A DNA stretch of 64,000 nucleotides from an uncultured Ectothiorhodospiraceae bacterium (GTDB taxonomy: Bacteria > Pseudomonadota > Gammaproteobacteria > UBA9214). Within the stretch, counting starts at the first letter, position 1. Each line of letters begins with the position of its first letter. This document shows, piece after piece, positions 16,583 through 26,509 of the stretch. The notes beneath the pieces are model-generated. The model was not told the DNA's origin. It did not search any database and saw nothing but the letters and a program-made list of their open reading frames with translations. The stretch spans positions 1 through 64,000 of the forward strand of contig CAMYMI010000004.1 of the NCBI GenBank assembly GCA_947259415.1, given 5' to 3'. The translations under genes were made by a program, and so were the position numbers.

Positions 16583-17956
16583 TTAGAAGAAGGTAACGCC
16601 GACCTGGAACAGACGCTCCACTTCCTGGATACACTTTTTGTCAGACAGGAACAGGATGACGTGGTCATCGGACTGGATGACCGAGTCGTGATGCGCAATG
16701 ATGACCTCTTCGCCGCGCACGATGGCGCCGATGGTCGTACCTCGCGGCAGCTTGATCTCCTCGATAGCCCGGCCGACAACCTTGGAACTATCCCGGTCAC
16801 CGTGGGCAACGGCCTCGATGGCCTCGGCCGCACCGCGCCGCAGTGCATGGACCACCACGACGTCGCCACGGCGCACATGCGTCAACAGGCTGCCTATAGT
16901 GGCCTGCTGTGGCGAGATGGCAATATCGATGGTCTGGCTATGCACCAGGTCGACATAGGAAGCCCGGTTGATCAGCGACATGACCTTGCGCGCCCCGAGA
17001 CGCTTGGCCAGCATCGCCGAGAGAATATTAGCCTCCTCGTCGTTGGTCAGGGCGCAGAACACATCGGTGTTCTCGACGTTCTCCTCCAGCAGCAGTTCTT
17101 CGTCTGCGGCATCGCCCAGCAGTACGATGGCCCGGTCAAGGGTCTCGGACAGGCAGCGTGTGCGATCCTCGTTGTGCTCGATGATTTTGATCTGGTAACG
17201 CTGTTCTATTGCCGAGGCAAGCCGCATACCAATATTTCCGCCGCCCGCCAGCATCACTCGCTTGACCGGCTTGTCCAGTTTGCGAAGTTCGCTCATCACT
17301 CGGCGGATATGCTTGCGTGCAGCGATAAAGAAGACTTCATCATCGACCTCAATCACCGTGTCGCCAGCGGGCACGATATGTTTACCGCTACGGAATATCG
17401 CGGCAACCCGTGCCTCTGCACCCGGGATGTGCTCATTCAGGTCTCGCAATTCGTGCCCCACCAGCGGCCCGCCATGGTAGGCGCGGACCGCGACCAACTG
17501 CACCCGTCCACCGGCAAAGTCCAGCACCTGCAGGGCGCCAGGATTCTCGATCAAGCGTTCGATATAGTCCGTGACCAGCTGCTCCGGGCTGATCAGCACG
17601 TCGACCGGCAGGGCCTCATTGGTAAACAGCCGTGAATGGTTGAGATATTCGAGCGAGCGCACCCGTGCGATTTTGGTGGGTGTGTGGTAAAGGGTATAGG
17701 CCACCTGACAGGCAATCATGTTGGTCTCGTCGCTGCTGGTTACCGCCAGCACCATGTCGGCGTCATCAGCACCCGCCTGCGCCAGGGTATCGGGGTGGGA
17801 GGCATGGCCCGCAACCGTGCGGATATCCAGACGGTCCTGAAGATCATGCAGCACTGCCGTATTCTCATCGACGACGGTAATATCGTTGGCCTCACTTGCC
17901 AGGTTGGCAGCAACGGATGAACCGACCTGGCCTGCCCCGAGTATGATTATCTTCAT
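16583..17956 (-). CDS. trkA: Trk potassium uptake regulator TrkA
   Basis: A 457-residue cytoplasmic regulator with two RCK modules. Each has a Rossmann NAD(H)-binding domain followed by a TrkA-C domain. The first is [20 protein letters not shown] with acidic ribose-binding TVVDENT. The second is [19 protein letters not shown] with IIEHNEDR. It binds NADH/ATP and gates TrkH, encoded 32 bp downstream. Its length matches E. coli TrkA (458). Confidence 0.96.
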   Translation of the reverse strand: MKIIILGAGQVGSSVAANLASEANDITVVDENTAVLHDLQDRLDIRTVAGHASHPDTLAQAGADDADMVLAVTSSDETNMIACQVAYTLYHTPTKIARVRSLEYLNHSRLFTNEALPVDVLISPEQLVTDYIERLIENPGALQVLDFAGGRVQLVAVRAYHGGPLVGHELRDLNEHIPGAEARVAAIFRSGKHIVPAGDTVIEVDDEVFFIAARKHIRRVMSELRKLDKPVKRVMLAGGGNIGMRLASAIEQRYQIKIIEHNEDRTRCLSETLDRAIVLLGDAADEELLLEENVENTDVFCALTNDEEANILSAMLAKRLGARKVMSLINRASYVDLVHSQTIDIAISPQQATIGSLLTHVRRGDVVVVHALRRGAAEAIEAVAHGDRDSSKVVGRAIEEIKLPRGTTIGAIVRGEEVIIAHHDSVIQSDDHVILFLSDKKCIQEVERLFQVGVTFF

Positions 17957-18025
17957 TGGCTGGAATAATAAATGCGTTGTGGAATCACGCTGCAGGAAGG
18001 CACAGGCAGGTCGCAGTCCTCAGCA

Positions 18026-19396
18026 TCACTCCGTACCCTTTTTTTGCTCTATCCCGAGCGCGCGCAGCTTGCGGTACAGGTGGGTACGTTCCATGCCGAC
18101 CCGCTTTGCCAGCTTGCCCACGCTGCCGCCCACCTCACTCAATTGGTGCTCCAGATAGTTCTTTTCAAACAGCTCGCGCGCCTCGCGCAGCGGCAGGTCG
18201 TAGGACACGGGCATCGAATCCTGATCACTGGCCGGTGGTGCCAGCCTGGAGATTGAGCGCTCGACCTCGTCGAGCCCGATTTCTTCGCCTGAACCCAGGA
18301 TCAGCAGGCGCTGAACCAGGTTCTTGACCTCCCGTACGTTGCCTGGCCATTCATAGGTTCGCAGACGGTTCTGTGCCGCCACGCTGAAGTGCCTGTAGGT
18401 GAGCTTTTCATTATTCACGAAATAATCGATGTAGAAGTTCAGCAGGTCATGTACATCATCGGTATGTTCCCGCAATGGCAGTATGTGCAGTGGCACCACA
18501 TTCAGGTGATAAAACAGGTCGTCGCGGAACCGGCCCGCGGCCACTTCCTCTTCGAGATTACGCTGCGTGGTCGCAATAACGCGCAGATCAACCTCGACAT
18601 CTTCGTCACCGCCGAGACGGGTAAACGAATTCGTCTGGAACACGCTGAGCAGCCGGGTTTGTGTCTGCAAATCCATGTCGGCGATGTCGCTGATACATAG
18701 TGTACCCCCGTTGGCCTGCTCGAGGCGGCCGTAATGAATCTTTTCACCGTCCTCATGTCCGAACAGCTCGGCCGCGGAGTTCTCCTCCGAGATGGAACCG
18801 ACCGCGATCTCCACGAAGGGACCTTCGCGGCGCAGGCTCTGTTCGTGAATATAGCGGGCAAACGTCCCTTTACCGGTCCCCGGCTCTCCGGAGATAAGCA
18901 CCCAGCTGCCATGCTGGGCGATTTTTCGCGCCTGTTCCCGGAGCTGCTCCATCACCGGGCTTCTGCCCACCGGCTCCAGTACCGGCCGCACCTGCTGTCG
19001 CAGGCCGACATTCTCTCTCTGCAGCTTGTCGCTCTCGAAGGCGCGTTCGATCGTCAGCAACAGCTTGGCAAGTGAAATGGGCTTCTCGATAAAATCATAG
19101 GCGCCAAGCCGGGTCGCCTCGACCGCGGTCTCTACGGTGCCATGGCCCGACATCATGACGACCGGGCAGGGCAGTTCACCGCCCTCTGACCATTCACGCA
19201 GCAGACTGATCCCGTCAATATCTTCCATCCATATATCGAGGAGAATCAGGTCCGGACGCCGCGCACGCCGTGCCTTACGGGCGGCCTCGCCGCCCTCGGC
19301 CGTGCTGACTGTGTAGCCCTCGTCCTCGAGAATCTCGCGCACGAGTTCGCGGATATCCGGTTCATCGTCAACAACCAGGATGTGACGTGCTGTCAT
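18026..19396 (-). CDS. ntrX: NtrX-like response regulator lacking the GAFTGA loop
   Basis: A 456-residue protein with a receiver (residues 1-120, phospho-Asp54 in LILLDIW), an AAA+ domain (about 140-370) and a Fis-type helix-turn-helix (about 415-450, GKLAKRVGMERTHLYRKLR). It is the expected partner of the NtrY kinase encoded upstream. Walker A (GEPGTGKGT, 170-178) is intact. The segment where sigma-54 activators carry GAFTGA reads ELFGHEDGEKIHYGRLEQA (210-228), with that loop deleted. The Walker B position reads GGTLCISDIADM instead of a D-E pair. It therefore probably binds DNA and nucleotide but does not remodel sigma-54 polymerase in the standard way. ntrY ends 69 bp upstream. Confidence 0.85.
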   Translation of the reverse strand: MTARHILVVDDEPDIRELVREILEDEGYTVSTAEGGEAARKARRARRPDLILLDIWMEDIDGISLLREWSEGGELPCPVVMMSGHGTVETAVEATRLGAYDFIEKPISLAKLLLTIERAFESDKLQRENVGLRQQVRPVLEPVGRSPVMEQLREQARKIAQHGSWVLISGEPGTGKGTFARYIHEQSLRREGPFVEIAVGSISEENSAAELFGHEDGEKIHYGRLEQANGGTLCISDIADMDLQTQTRLLSVFQTNSFTRLGGDEDVEVDLRVIATTQRNLEEEVAAGRFRDDLFYHLNVVPLHILPLREHTDDVHDLLNFYIDYFVNNEKLTYRHFSVAAQNRLRTYEWPGNVREVKNLVQRLLILGSGEEIGLDEVERSISRLAPPASDQDSMPVSYDLPLREARELFEKNYLEHQLSEVGGSVGKLAKRVGMERTHLYRKLRALGIEQKKGTE

Positions 19397-19465
19397 TATA
19401 AAATTTTCACTCTCGGCAGTAACCGGGATTATTCTGCAAGCCGTTGCCGGGTTCGAGGCGCCACA

Positions 19466-21712
19466 TTATATCCCAGCATCGCGGATCGATCGTGTTTTGT
19501 CATGTGTGCCAGTTTCATCACGACTATTTTCAGCATCGACCGTGCCGGAGACCAGCAGGCGAATGCGAATGCGCGCCCCGCCCTCGGGGCTGGTCTCTGC
19601 CGCAATCATGCCTCCATGCTCCTCGATTATCTTCTTCACGATCGCCAGACCCAGCCCGCTGCCCCTGGGTTTGGTTGAAACATAGGGTTCGAACAGATTC
19701 TCAAGTACACTCTCCTCGAAGCCGGGGCCGTTATCGTCAACACAAAGCTCAATATAGCGCGAATCGGCATCACCCCCGCAACGCGTGCTCAGTGTGACCA
19801 GCGCATCATCACGGTCATGCACAGCCTCGAGGGCATTCTTGATGAGATTATGCAATAGCTGCCTGATGCGGCCGGCATCACCCTCAACAACGGGGCACAC
19901 CGTCTCCAGGTCTGCCCTGATCGATGCATTAACGGTACCCCCGCGGTACAGGTCAAGCACCTCATTAACGAGCTTATTCAGATTTATCGGCTCCAGGCTC
20001 ATTGCCGGAACCCGCGCATACTCACTAAAGGCATTGACCATTTTCTTCATGGCCTCGACCTGGTTAACAATGGTGCGCGTAGCGCGGTCCAGTACCTCAA
20101 CGTCCTTCTTTTCCATAGTATCCATATAACGGCGTCGCAGGCGTTCTGCGGAAAGCTGGATCGGTGTCAGTGGATTTTTGATCTCATGCGCCAGGCGCCT
20201 TGCAACCTCGCCCCAGGCCGCATCGCGCTGGGCCTGTATCAATGCGGTGATATCATCAAACACGATGACCTGGCTGCCGCGACCTGAATCCACATCCTCC
20301 AGCGAGGCACCCCGGCAAATCAGGATTTGGCGACCATTGACGCCGAACAGCGACACCTCGGCCTGCCAGGCCTGATTGTCCGTGCCGCGCTTGCTCGAGA
20401 TCACATCGATGAGCGGGGCGAGGAAGGCATGGTCCTCACTGACATCGACAATGTCCTTGCCCAGGTATGACTCTATATCAATCCCGAGATTATGCCGGGC
20501 GGCGCTGTTGACGGCACGTACAACCGAGTCGGAATCCAGCCCGATGACGCCTGACGAAAGATTGGCCAGCACTGCCTCGAGATAGGCTCGCTGACTCTCC
20601 ACCTGTTGCTGGCTCTCGCGGGCAGCATCTCGCGCCCTGGACAAACGACGCGTCATATCGTTGAAGGAGCGTACCAGGAACCCGAGTTCATCCTTGCTGG
20701 CCACTGGCAAGCGCTTGCTGTAATCGCCCTCGGCCACCGCGCGTGTCGCCTCAGCCAGGTCCCTGACCGGCGCAACCAGCCGGCGCGCAGAGAAAAATGC
20801 CGTCCAGATAGCCGCCAGCAGGCTCACCACGAGCACGATGGACAGTGTCAGTGTGTAACTGAACTTCAGCGGGGTGCGCAGGTAGGCAAGTTCCCTGTAG
20901 TGCACAAATGCCGACTCGATGCTGTCGGCCAGTATCCCCATCCTTTCCGAAACCGGGAACAGTACATGCAGGGTATAGACCTCGCTGTCCTCGCGCGAGG
21001 ACTGCACAGGCACCAGCGCGCGCGCATACAGTCCGGAATCGCCGACAGGGTCGAGACCGATATAGTGCCTGCCATCGTGGAGCACCTGCAGCATCTCACT
21101 AGTCGGCTGACTGGGTACGATATCTGTCGGATCGACACTGCTCGATGCAATGATGCGGCCATCATTGCCAAGCAAGGTGATTTCAGCGGCACCGCTACGC
21201 ACCCTGAGGTCATAGAGATTCAATGATAGTGTCGCAGAAGGTGATTCGGACAGCTCCTCAGCCATCTGCTCGCTGAGGTGCAGCACATCACGAAGACGTA
21301 CATCCAGCGCCGTCCGGCCTAGGTCCAGTGCATCTCCCAGAGCCTGCTCGATGCGGACATCGAACCAGCTGTCTATGCCTTTGTGCAGGAACTGCAGCGA
21401 AAAGTAGTAGACAATCGACACCGGGACAACAGCCAGCACCACGAACATCACCACCATACGGCTTGTCAACTGGATGCCCGCGGCTTGTTTACGCTGCTGG
21501 CTGACAAGCCAGATGATATTGGCGACCACCAGCGCGCCCAGCACAACCAGGCCGAGCGCGTTGATCAATAGCAACCAGGTATAATGTTCTCCAAAGCGCT
21601 CCGAGTTATGCGTGGCATCGCTCATCAGCGAGAGCGACGCCAGCAACACAACAAACATTGCCAGAACCGGCAGTATGCCAAAGCTGAAACGTTTCACCGT
21701 ACCAGTTGCCAT
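19466..21712 (-). CDS. ntrY: NtrY-like sensor histidine kinase
   Basis: A 748-residue inner-membrane kinase. Membrane helices lie at about 10-30, 44-70 and 85-105. A large periplasmic sensor region (about 106-285) ends at a fourth helix (285-307). Next come HAMP (308-360), PAS (about 375-490), HisKA with His509 in RRLAHEIKNPLTPIQLS, and HATPase (about 605-722) with NLIKNALEA, DDNGPG and GSGLGLAI. In known systems NtrY/NtrX links nitrogen or redox and envelope status to gene expression. The start overlaps the DUF4390 stop by 19 bp. Confidence 0.93.
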   Translation of the reverse strand: MATGTVKRFSFGILPVLAMFVVLLASLSLMSDATHNSERFGEHYTWLLLINALGLVVLGALVVANIIWLVSQQRKQAAGIQLTSRMVVMFVVLAVVPVSIVYYFSLQFLHKGIDSWFDVRIEQALGDALDLGRTALDVRLRDVLHLSEQMAEELSESPSATLSLNLYDLRVRSGAAEITLLGNDGRIIASSSVDPTDIVPSQPTSEMLQVLHDGRHYIGLDPVGDSGLYARALVPVQSSREDSEVYTLHVLFPVSERMGILADSIESAFVHYRELAYLRTPLKFSYTLTLSIVLVVSLLAAIWTAFFSARRLVAPVRDLAEATRAVAEGDYSKRLPVASKDELGFLVRSFNDMTRRLSRARDAARESQQQVESQRAYLEAVLANLSSGVIGLDSDSVVRAVNSAARHNLGIDIESYLGKDIVDVSEDHAFLAPLIDVISSKRGTDNQAWQAEVSLFGVNGRQILICRGASLEDVDSGRGSQVIVFDDITALIQAQRDAAWGEVARRLAHEIKNPLTPIQLSAERLRRRYMDTMEKKDVEVLDRATRTIVNQVEAMKKMVNAFSEYARVPAMSLEPINLNKLVNEVLDLYRGGTVNASIRADLETVCPVVEGDAGRIRQLLHNLIKNALEAVHDRDDALVTLSTRCGGDADSRYIELCVDDNGPGFEESVLENLFEPYVSTKPRGSGLGLAIVKKIIEEHGGMIAAETSPEGGARIRIRLLVSGTVDAENSRDETGTHDKTRSIRDAGI

Positions 21713-22317
21713 TTATGCCACTTGCTGTCCATGTCCCAGGCAGATGAAACATAGGCAAGCAGTCGAACCGGGGTCGGCAGAGACTCGATGTCCAGGCTGC
21801 CGCGCAGACGTATTGCATAATTCTTGTTATCCCCCGGAAGCGGGTAATCGAGTACCGGCAGATCCTGCAGGACACCGGCCATCAGCAGGGCATCCTCCAG
21901 GCTGCGGAAGTTTTGCTGTCGGCCGGTATTGATGTCCCTTACCACATAATTGCGACTCAGCGCATGGTAGTTGATCTGCCGTGCCCTCCTGATCTCCGCG
22001 ATCACTGAATCCCACAGCCACACATGCGTCTCCAGCGCCTGGATGTGGAACTCGATCACCAGGGGAACGCCGTTTTTCAGCGCGTCGAGGGCACCCGAGC
22101 TGAGGCTGATAGCCAGCTTGGCATTCAGCAGGTAAGCATCCTCGTTTTTTTCAGTGCGTGCGCTGATGACATTGAAGGCACCGCGCTCGGTCTCGGCCAG
22201 CAGCATGCCGGGCAGTGCCAAGCACACCAAGAAAAACAGGCATGCATGCAGCCGCCGCAAACGGGCGGAAACACCCGGCATGACTGGCCGTTCGACTAGA
22301 ATCGTTTGCGCATGCAT
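21694..22317 (-). CDS. DUF4390 exported protein
   Basis: A protein of up to 207 residues with a signal peptide (ARLRRLHACLFFLVCLALPG, cleavage near MLLAE). The beta-rich mature part resembles DUF4390, a family regularly encoded between rsmB and ntrY in gammaproteobacteria. The function is unknown; this linkage suggests it may deliver an envelope signal to NtrY. The listed start (22317) overlaps the end of rsmB. The internal ATG at 22281 (Met13) would avoid the overlap and gives a more typical signal peptide. I cannot decide between them from ribosome sites. Confidence 0.82.
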   Translation of the reverse strand: MHAQTILVERPVMPGVSARLRRLHACLFFLVCLALPGMLLAETERGAFNVISARTEKNEDAYLLNAKLAISLSSGALDALKNGVPLVIEFHIQALETHVWLWDSVIAEIRRARQINYHALSRNYVVRDINTGRQQNFRSLEDALLMAGVLQDLPVLDYPLPGDNKNYAIRLRGSLDIESLPTPVRLLAYVSSAWDMDSKWHKWQLVR

Positions 22318-23615
22318 GCGAAATAGAACCCGTCCATATCATCATCACCTGGCAGTATCTGCCGCCCGTTGGCACAGGGCCGCCCCCACGATGCTGAAAT
22401 CTCCTGCTCCACGGCATCCGGATTATCTTCCAGAAAAACTCCTATCCGCCGTTCATTCTCATCTGCCAGCACGGAACATGTCGTGTACAACAGCATACCG
22501 CCTGCCGGAAGCAAGGACCACATGGCACTTAGCAACTGCGCCTGCCGTGATACCAGCGAGCCGATGTCCGCGGGCCTGCGTAGTAACTTGATGTCGGGGT
22601 GACGGCGTATCACCCCGGTCGCCGAGCAGGGTACATCGAGGAGTATGCGGTCATAGCTGTGACTATCACACCAGCTGTCTGGTTCAGCGGCATCGGCATG
22701 GAGCACACGGGCAGTCAGGCCAAGTCGCTCGAGGTTGTCTTCGACCAGGCGCAGGCGCCGCTCGTCGACGTCGACCGCTGTTATCGAGGCGAGGTCGGGC
22801 TCGGTTTCCAGAATATGGGCCGTTTTGCCACCGGGTGCAGCACAGGCATCCAGTACGTGCAGCCCGGGTGCCAGCTCCAGCAGTCCCGCCGCCTGCTGCG
22901 CGGCCGCATCCTGGACCGAGACCAACCCTTCGTCAAAACCCGGCAGGGCATTGACGGGAACCGGCACCTCAACTTTGATACCGTCAAGTGTATGCGCCAG
23001 CGGCGCGGCACCGATGCCCTCGTCTTGTAACAGCGTCAGGTAATCATCACGGGTGATCTGCCGCCGGTTGACGCGCAGGCTGAGTGGCGGACGCTGGTTA
23101 CCGGCCTGCAGGATCGCTTCCCAGTCATCCGGCCAATCGTGTCTGAAACGTTCGATCAACCACCCGGGATGGGCATAAAGCGCTACAAGCGAATCCCCGA
23201 TGTCTGCCTCGAGTTGCACACTGTTGCGCTGGTAACCGCGCAACACGGCATTGACCAGCCCCGTGGCCCAGGACTTGTCCAGTATCCGTGCCGCCTGCAC
23301 GGTTTCATTGACGGCAACGTGGGAGGGCAGTGCCATCCGGGTCAACTGGTAGAGACCGGATAACAGCAGACAGCGCAGGTCGCTGTCACGCTTTTTGAGC
23401 GGCTTGTTCAGCAGGCACTGCAGCATGGCATCCAGCTGGTAGTACCAGCGCAAGGTACCGTAGACCAGTTCCTGGATCAGTGCCCGTTTGCGCCCATCGG
23501 CGATATTCCGGAGGCCGGGTGCCAGTACATCGTTGAGTGAACGTCGTCCGCTGACAACCTGGTCAAGCACCCGTGCTGCACTTGCACGGGTATTAATGGT
23601 CTCCGACTCAGCCAC
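22296..23615 (-). CDS. rsmB: 16S rRNA m5C967 methyltransferase RsmB
   Basis: An SAM-dependent rRNA methyltransferase (Sun family), about 439 residues. The N-terminal NusB-like RNA-binding domain (about 1-150) is followed by the Rossmann methyltransferase domain. SAM motif I is [16 protein letters not shown], motif [21 protein letters not shown] carries one catalytic Cys, and [14 protein letters not shown] the other. I chose the GTG at 23615 ([11 protein letters not shown]), which overlaps the fmt stop by 8 bp; a longer frame would intrude further into fmt. It is in the def-fmt-rsmB cluster common to proteobacteria. Confidence 0.94.
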   Translation of the reverse strand: MAESETINTRASAARVLDQVVSGRRSLNDVLAPGLRNIADGRKRALIQELVYGTLRWYYQLDAMLQCLLNKPLKKRDSDLRCLLLSGLYQLTRMALPSHVAVNETVQAARILDKSWATGLVNAVLRGYQRNSVQLEADIGDSLVALYAHPGWLIERFRHDWPDDWEAILQAGNQRPPLSLRVNRRQITRDDYLTLLQDEGIGAAPLAHTLDGIKVEVPVPVNALPGFDEGLVSVQDAAAQQAAGLLELAPGLHVLDACAAPGGKTAHILETEPDLASITAVDVDERRLRLVEDNLERLGLTARVLHADAAEPDSWCDSHSYDRILLDVPCSATGVIRRHPDIKLLRRPADIGSLVSRQAQLLSAMWSLLPAGGMLLYTTCSVLADENERRIGVFLEDNPDAVEQEISASWGRPCANGRQILPGDDDMDGFYFACMRKRF

Positions 23616-24537
23616 CCAGGGACACACCCTCCAGCGCATGTGCATTAACGAAGTCAGCCGCGGCAAGCGCACGCGCACCGGGCAGCTGTACCCTTAGCAA
23701 GCGCAGGACACCTTCGCCACAGGCGACATCGATACCCGCCCGGCCTGCTGCCAGCACCTGGCCGGGCAGATGGTTGCCTTCAACATCCAGGGGCTGCGCC
23801 TCCCAGATCCGCAGCTGCTTGCCCGCATAGCGGGTTTCGGCCACCGGCCAAGGGTTGAAGGCGCGCACCTTGCGTCCGATCTCCTTGGCTGACCGGTTCC
23901 AGTCGATCAGTGCCTCGTGCTTGTTCAGCTTGTCGGCATAGGTCGCCAGGCTGTCATCCTGGGGCTGCGGCTCCAGTTCGCCGTGCGCAATCCGCTCAAG
24001 ATTCTCCCGTAATAGCTGCGCACCGATCTCGGCCAGGCGGTCATGCAGCTGGCCGCCGGTCATATCCCCCGGTATCGGGCTACGGGCGCTGGCCAGTATC
24101 GGGCCGGTATCCAGGCCGGTATCCATCTGCATCAGGGTCACCCCGGTTTCGCTGTCGCCGGCAAGAATGGCGCGCTGGATCGGTGCGGCACCACGCCAGC
24201 GCGGTAACAGGGAGGCATGCACATTGATGCAGCCCAGCGGCGGCAGGGTCAGCACCGGCGGTGGCAGGATGAGGCCGTAGGCCACCACCACCATCAGGTC
24301 TGCCCGCCAGGCGGCGAGTTCCTCCTGGGCGGCGTTGCTACGCAGCGAAACGGGCTGGCAGACCGGGATGTCATGGGCCAGCGCGAGCTGCTTGACCGGG
24401 CTGAAGCGGGTGCGGCGTCCGCGTCCGGCCGGCCGGTCGGGCTGGGTGTAGACTGCGACCAGCGTGTGCTGGCTGTGCAGCAGGGTTTCCAGCACCGGCA
24501 GGGAAAACTCCGGTGTCCCGGCAAACACGATCTTCAT
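23608..24537 (-). CDS. fmt: Methionyl-tRNA formyltransferase
   Basis: Formylates Met-tRNAfMet for translation initiation, using 10-formyl-THF. The 309-residue protein shows [18 protein letters not shown], the folate-site [15 protein letters not shown] with catalytic N/H region, and [15 protein letters not shown]. The C-terminal OB-like domain begins around [14 protein letters not shown]. It is preceded by def (97 bp) and overlaps rsmB, the classic def-fmt-rsmB operon. Confidence 0.97.
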   Translation of the reverse strand: MKIVFAGTPEFSLPVLETLLHSQHTLVAVYTQPDRPAGRGRRTRFSPVKQLALAHDIPVCQPVSLRSNAAQEELAAWRADLMVVVAYGLILPPPVLTLPPLGCINVHASLLPRWRGAAPIQRAILAGDSETGVTLMQMDTGLDTGPILASARSPIPGDMTGGQLHDRLAEIGAQLLRENLERIAHGELEPQPQDDSLATYADKLNKHEALIDWNRSAKEIGRKVRAFNPWPVAETRYAGKQLRIWEAQPLDVEGNHLPGQVLAAGRAGIDVACGEGVLRLLRVQLPGARALAAADFVNAHALEGVSLGG

Positions 24538-24634
24538 GATATCGGCTCCGGGGTTGGGTCTCGACAGGGGTGTGCTGGCAGGAAAACCGGCTGAGAAACA
24601 GGCAGGGCCCGCGAACTGCAGCAGACAGACGCGC

Positions 24635-25174
24635 TCAGATCACCCGTTTTGCAGGTTGCCTGTCGGCCGCCGCTGGAGCCTGGCGCCCCTGTTTCTCGAG
24701 CTTCTTGCGGATCCGGGTCCGCTTCAGCTGTGACAGGTAGTCGACGAACAGCTTGCCGTCGAGGTGATCGATCTCGTGCTGGATACAGACCGCCAGCAGG
24801 CCATCGACCGCGAGTTCAAAGCCCTGGCCATCGCGGTCCAGCGCCCTGACATGCACCCAGTCAGCCCGCTGCACCGTCTCGTAGACCCCCGGGACGGACA
24901 GGCAGCCTTCCTCCATCTCCTCGACACCCTTGAGTTCAAGTATCTCGGGATTGATCAGGCATAAAGGCTGGTCCTTTTCGTCCGATACATCAATAACGAC
25001 AACACGCTTGCCGACGCCGACCTGGGTTGCCGCCAGGCCGATACCCGGTGCCGCATACATTGTCTCGAACATGTTATCGACCAGTGTCCGTATGGCATCG
25101 TCAACCTCCGTGACAGGTTGGGCCAGGTTGCGCAGACGCGGGTCGGGGAAGCACAGGATTTCCAAAATCGCCAT
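24635..25174 (-). CDS. def: Peptide deformylase
   Basis: An Fe2+/Zn2+ metalloprotease that removes the N-formyl group from nascent proteins. The 179-residue protein (ATG 25174) has all three signature motifs: [19 protein letters not shown] with the metal Cys, and QHEIDHLDG with the two metal His and catalytic Glu. It is divergent from the lysM gene across a 208-bp region. The longer frame starting at 25210 adds 12 residues not typical of the family. Confidence 0.97.
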   Translation of the reverse strand: MAILEILCFPDPRLRNLAQPVTEVDDAIRTLVDNMFETMYAAPGIGLAATQVGVGKRVVVIDVSDEKDQPLCLINPEILELKGVEEMEEGCLSVPGVYETVQRADWVHVRALDRDGQGFELAVDGLLAVCIQHEIDHLDGKLFVDYLSQLKRTRIRKKLEKQGRQAPAAADRQPAKRVI

Positions 25175-25238
25175 GTGATTGTCGTCACAAATCAAGCAAT
25201 GAATATGCAATATACTTTACCACAATCAGTCAAATCTG

Positions 25239-25252
25239 GCGCGAGCTCGCGC
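25239..25252. promoter_or_regulatory. Perfect 14-bp palindrome in the def/lysM divergent region
   Basis: gcgcgagctcgcgc is a perfect palindrome inside the 208-bp region between the divergent def and lysM genes. It could be an operator or part of a 5' leader hairpin. No T-tract follows, so it is not a terminator. Confidence 0.3.
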
Positions 25253-25382
25253 ACAAAAGGTTTTGTTCTGTGTGGATTTTCCGCTAAACTCCCGAGAGAC
25301 CATAAAACGCGAGCCAGCACAGATACTTCACGGCACGTTATGTGGACGGGTATTGAAACAAAATCGACGTAAAGGGATGCCC

Positions 25383-26414
25383 ATGTCAATCAAGAAAATG
25401 CTCGGAATGGTCACAGCCGTATTGATCGCAGGTTTGGTATTCGCGGCCGACATCGTACTCAACCCGACGCATCCGGACCGCTACGTGGTGGTCAAGGGCG
25501 ACACCCTCTGGGACATATCCAGCCGTTTCCTGCGTGACCCCTGGCTCTGGCCGGAGGTCTGGTATGTCAACCCGCAGATTGCCAACCCGCACCTGATCTA
25601 CCCCGGTGATATCCTTACCCTGGTCTACGTTGACGGCAAGCCCCAGCTGCGGCTGCAACGCGGCTACCCGACTGTGAAACTCTCGCCGCATGCGCGTGTG
25701 GAGCCGCTTGACCGGGCCATTCCCACGATTCCGATCGATGCCATCAAACAGTTCTTGACACGTCCGCTGGTGGTCGGCAAGGACGAACTCAGGACGGCCC
25801 CCTATATCGTCGCCAGCGCTGGCGAACACATCGTGAGCGGTGCCGGCGACCGTGTCTACGTTCGCGGGATCGAGGGCGAGGACGAGGGGCTGTTCGATGC
25901 CTTCCGTCCCGGTGGCCCCTACATCGACCCGGACAGCGGGGAAATACTCGGCTACGAGGCCATATACGTGGGCACCTCCGCGGTGCAGCGCTACGGTGAC
26001 CCGGCCACGCTACTGCTGACCGAGACCTCGCGTGAGGCGCGGATCGGCGACCGCATGCTTCCCGCCATCAAGACCGCTCCCGTCACCCACTTCGCACCCC
26101 ATCCGCCGGCCAGCGACACCGAGGGACGCATTATCTCGGTGCATGACGGCGTTACCCAGATTGGCCAGTTCGACGTAGTGGTCATCAACCGGGGTCAGGC
26201 GGACGGCATGGAAATCGGGCATGTCATGAAGATCTTCCAGGCCGGCAAGGAAATCACGGACAGGGTCGACGGCAGGCTGAGTAATACCGTGCAACTGCCG
26301 GATGAGGAAGCCGGCCTGCTCATGGTCTTCCGCACCTTCGACCGTGTCAGCTTCGCCCTGGTCATGAAGGCCACCCAGGCGATCCACGTGCTGGACTATG
26401 TGCGGGCGCCCTGA
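25383..26414 (+). CDS. Exported LysM-domain protein
   Basis: About 343 residues from ATG 25383, where aaaggg lies 6 nt upstream; an ATG two codons earlier is also possible. A signal peptide (KKMLGMVTAVLIAGLVFAAD) is followed by a LysM peptidoglycan-binding domain (VVVKGDTLWDISSRFL ... NPQIANPHLIYPGDIL). The rest is a beta-rich region without known catalysis. It belongs to the family encoded next to def and dprA in Pseudomonas and relatives. The likely role is cell-wall association in the periplasm. It is first in the lysM-dprA-smg-topA run. Confidence 0.9.
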   Translation: MSIKKMLGMVTAVLIAGLVFAADIVLNPTHPDRYVVVKGDTLWDISSRFLRDPWLWPEVWYVNPQIANPHLIYPGDILTLVYVDGKPQLRLQRGYPTVKLSPHARVEPLDRAIPTIPIDAIKQFLTRPLVVGKDELRTAPYIVASAGEHIVSGAGDRVYVRGIEGEDEGLFDAFRPGGPYIDPDSGEILGYEAIYVGTSAVQRYGDPATLLLTETSREARIGDRMLPAIKTAPVTHFAPHPPASDTEGRIISVHDGVTQIGQFDVVVINRGQADGMEIGHVMKIFQAGKEITDRVDGRLSNTVQLPDEEAGLLMVFRTFDRVSFALVMKATQAIHVLDYVRAP

Positions 26415-26509
26415 GCCTCCACACCTACATATCACAACCCAGGGAAGGGTATATAGATGAACACTGCAATACGCATCGGCCAATTACAGGGTGAGGATGG
26501 CTAGCCATC

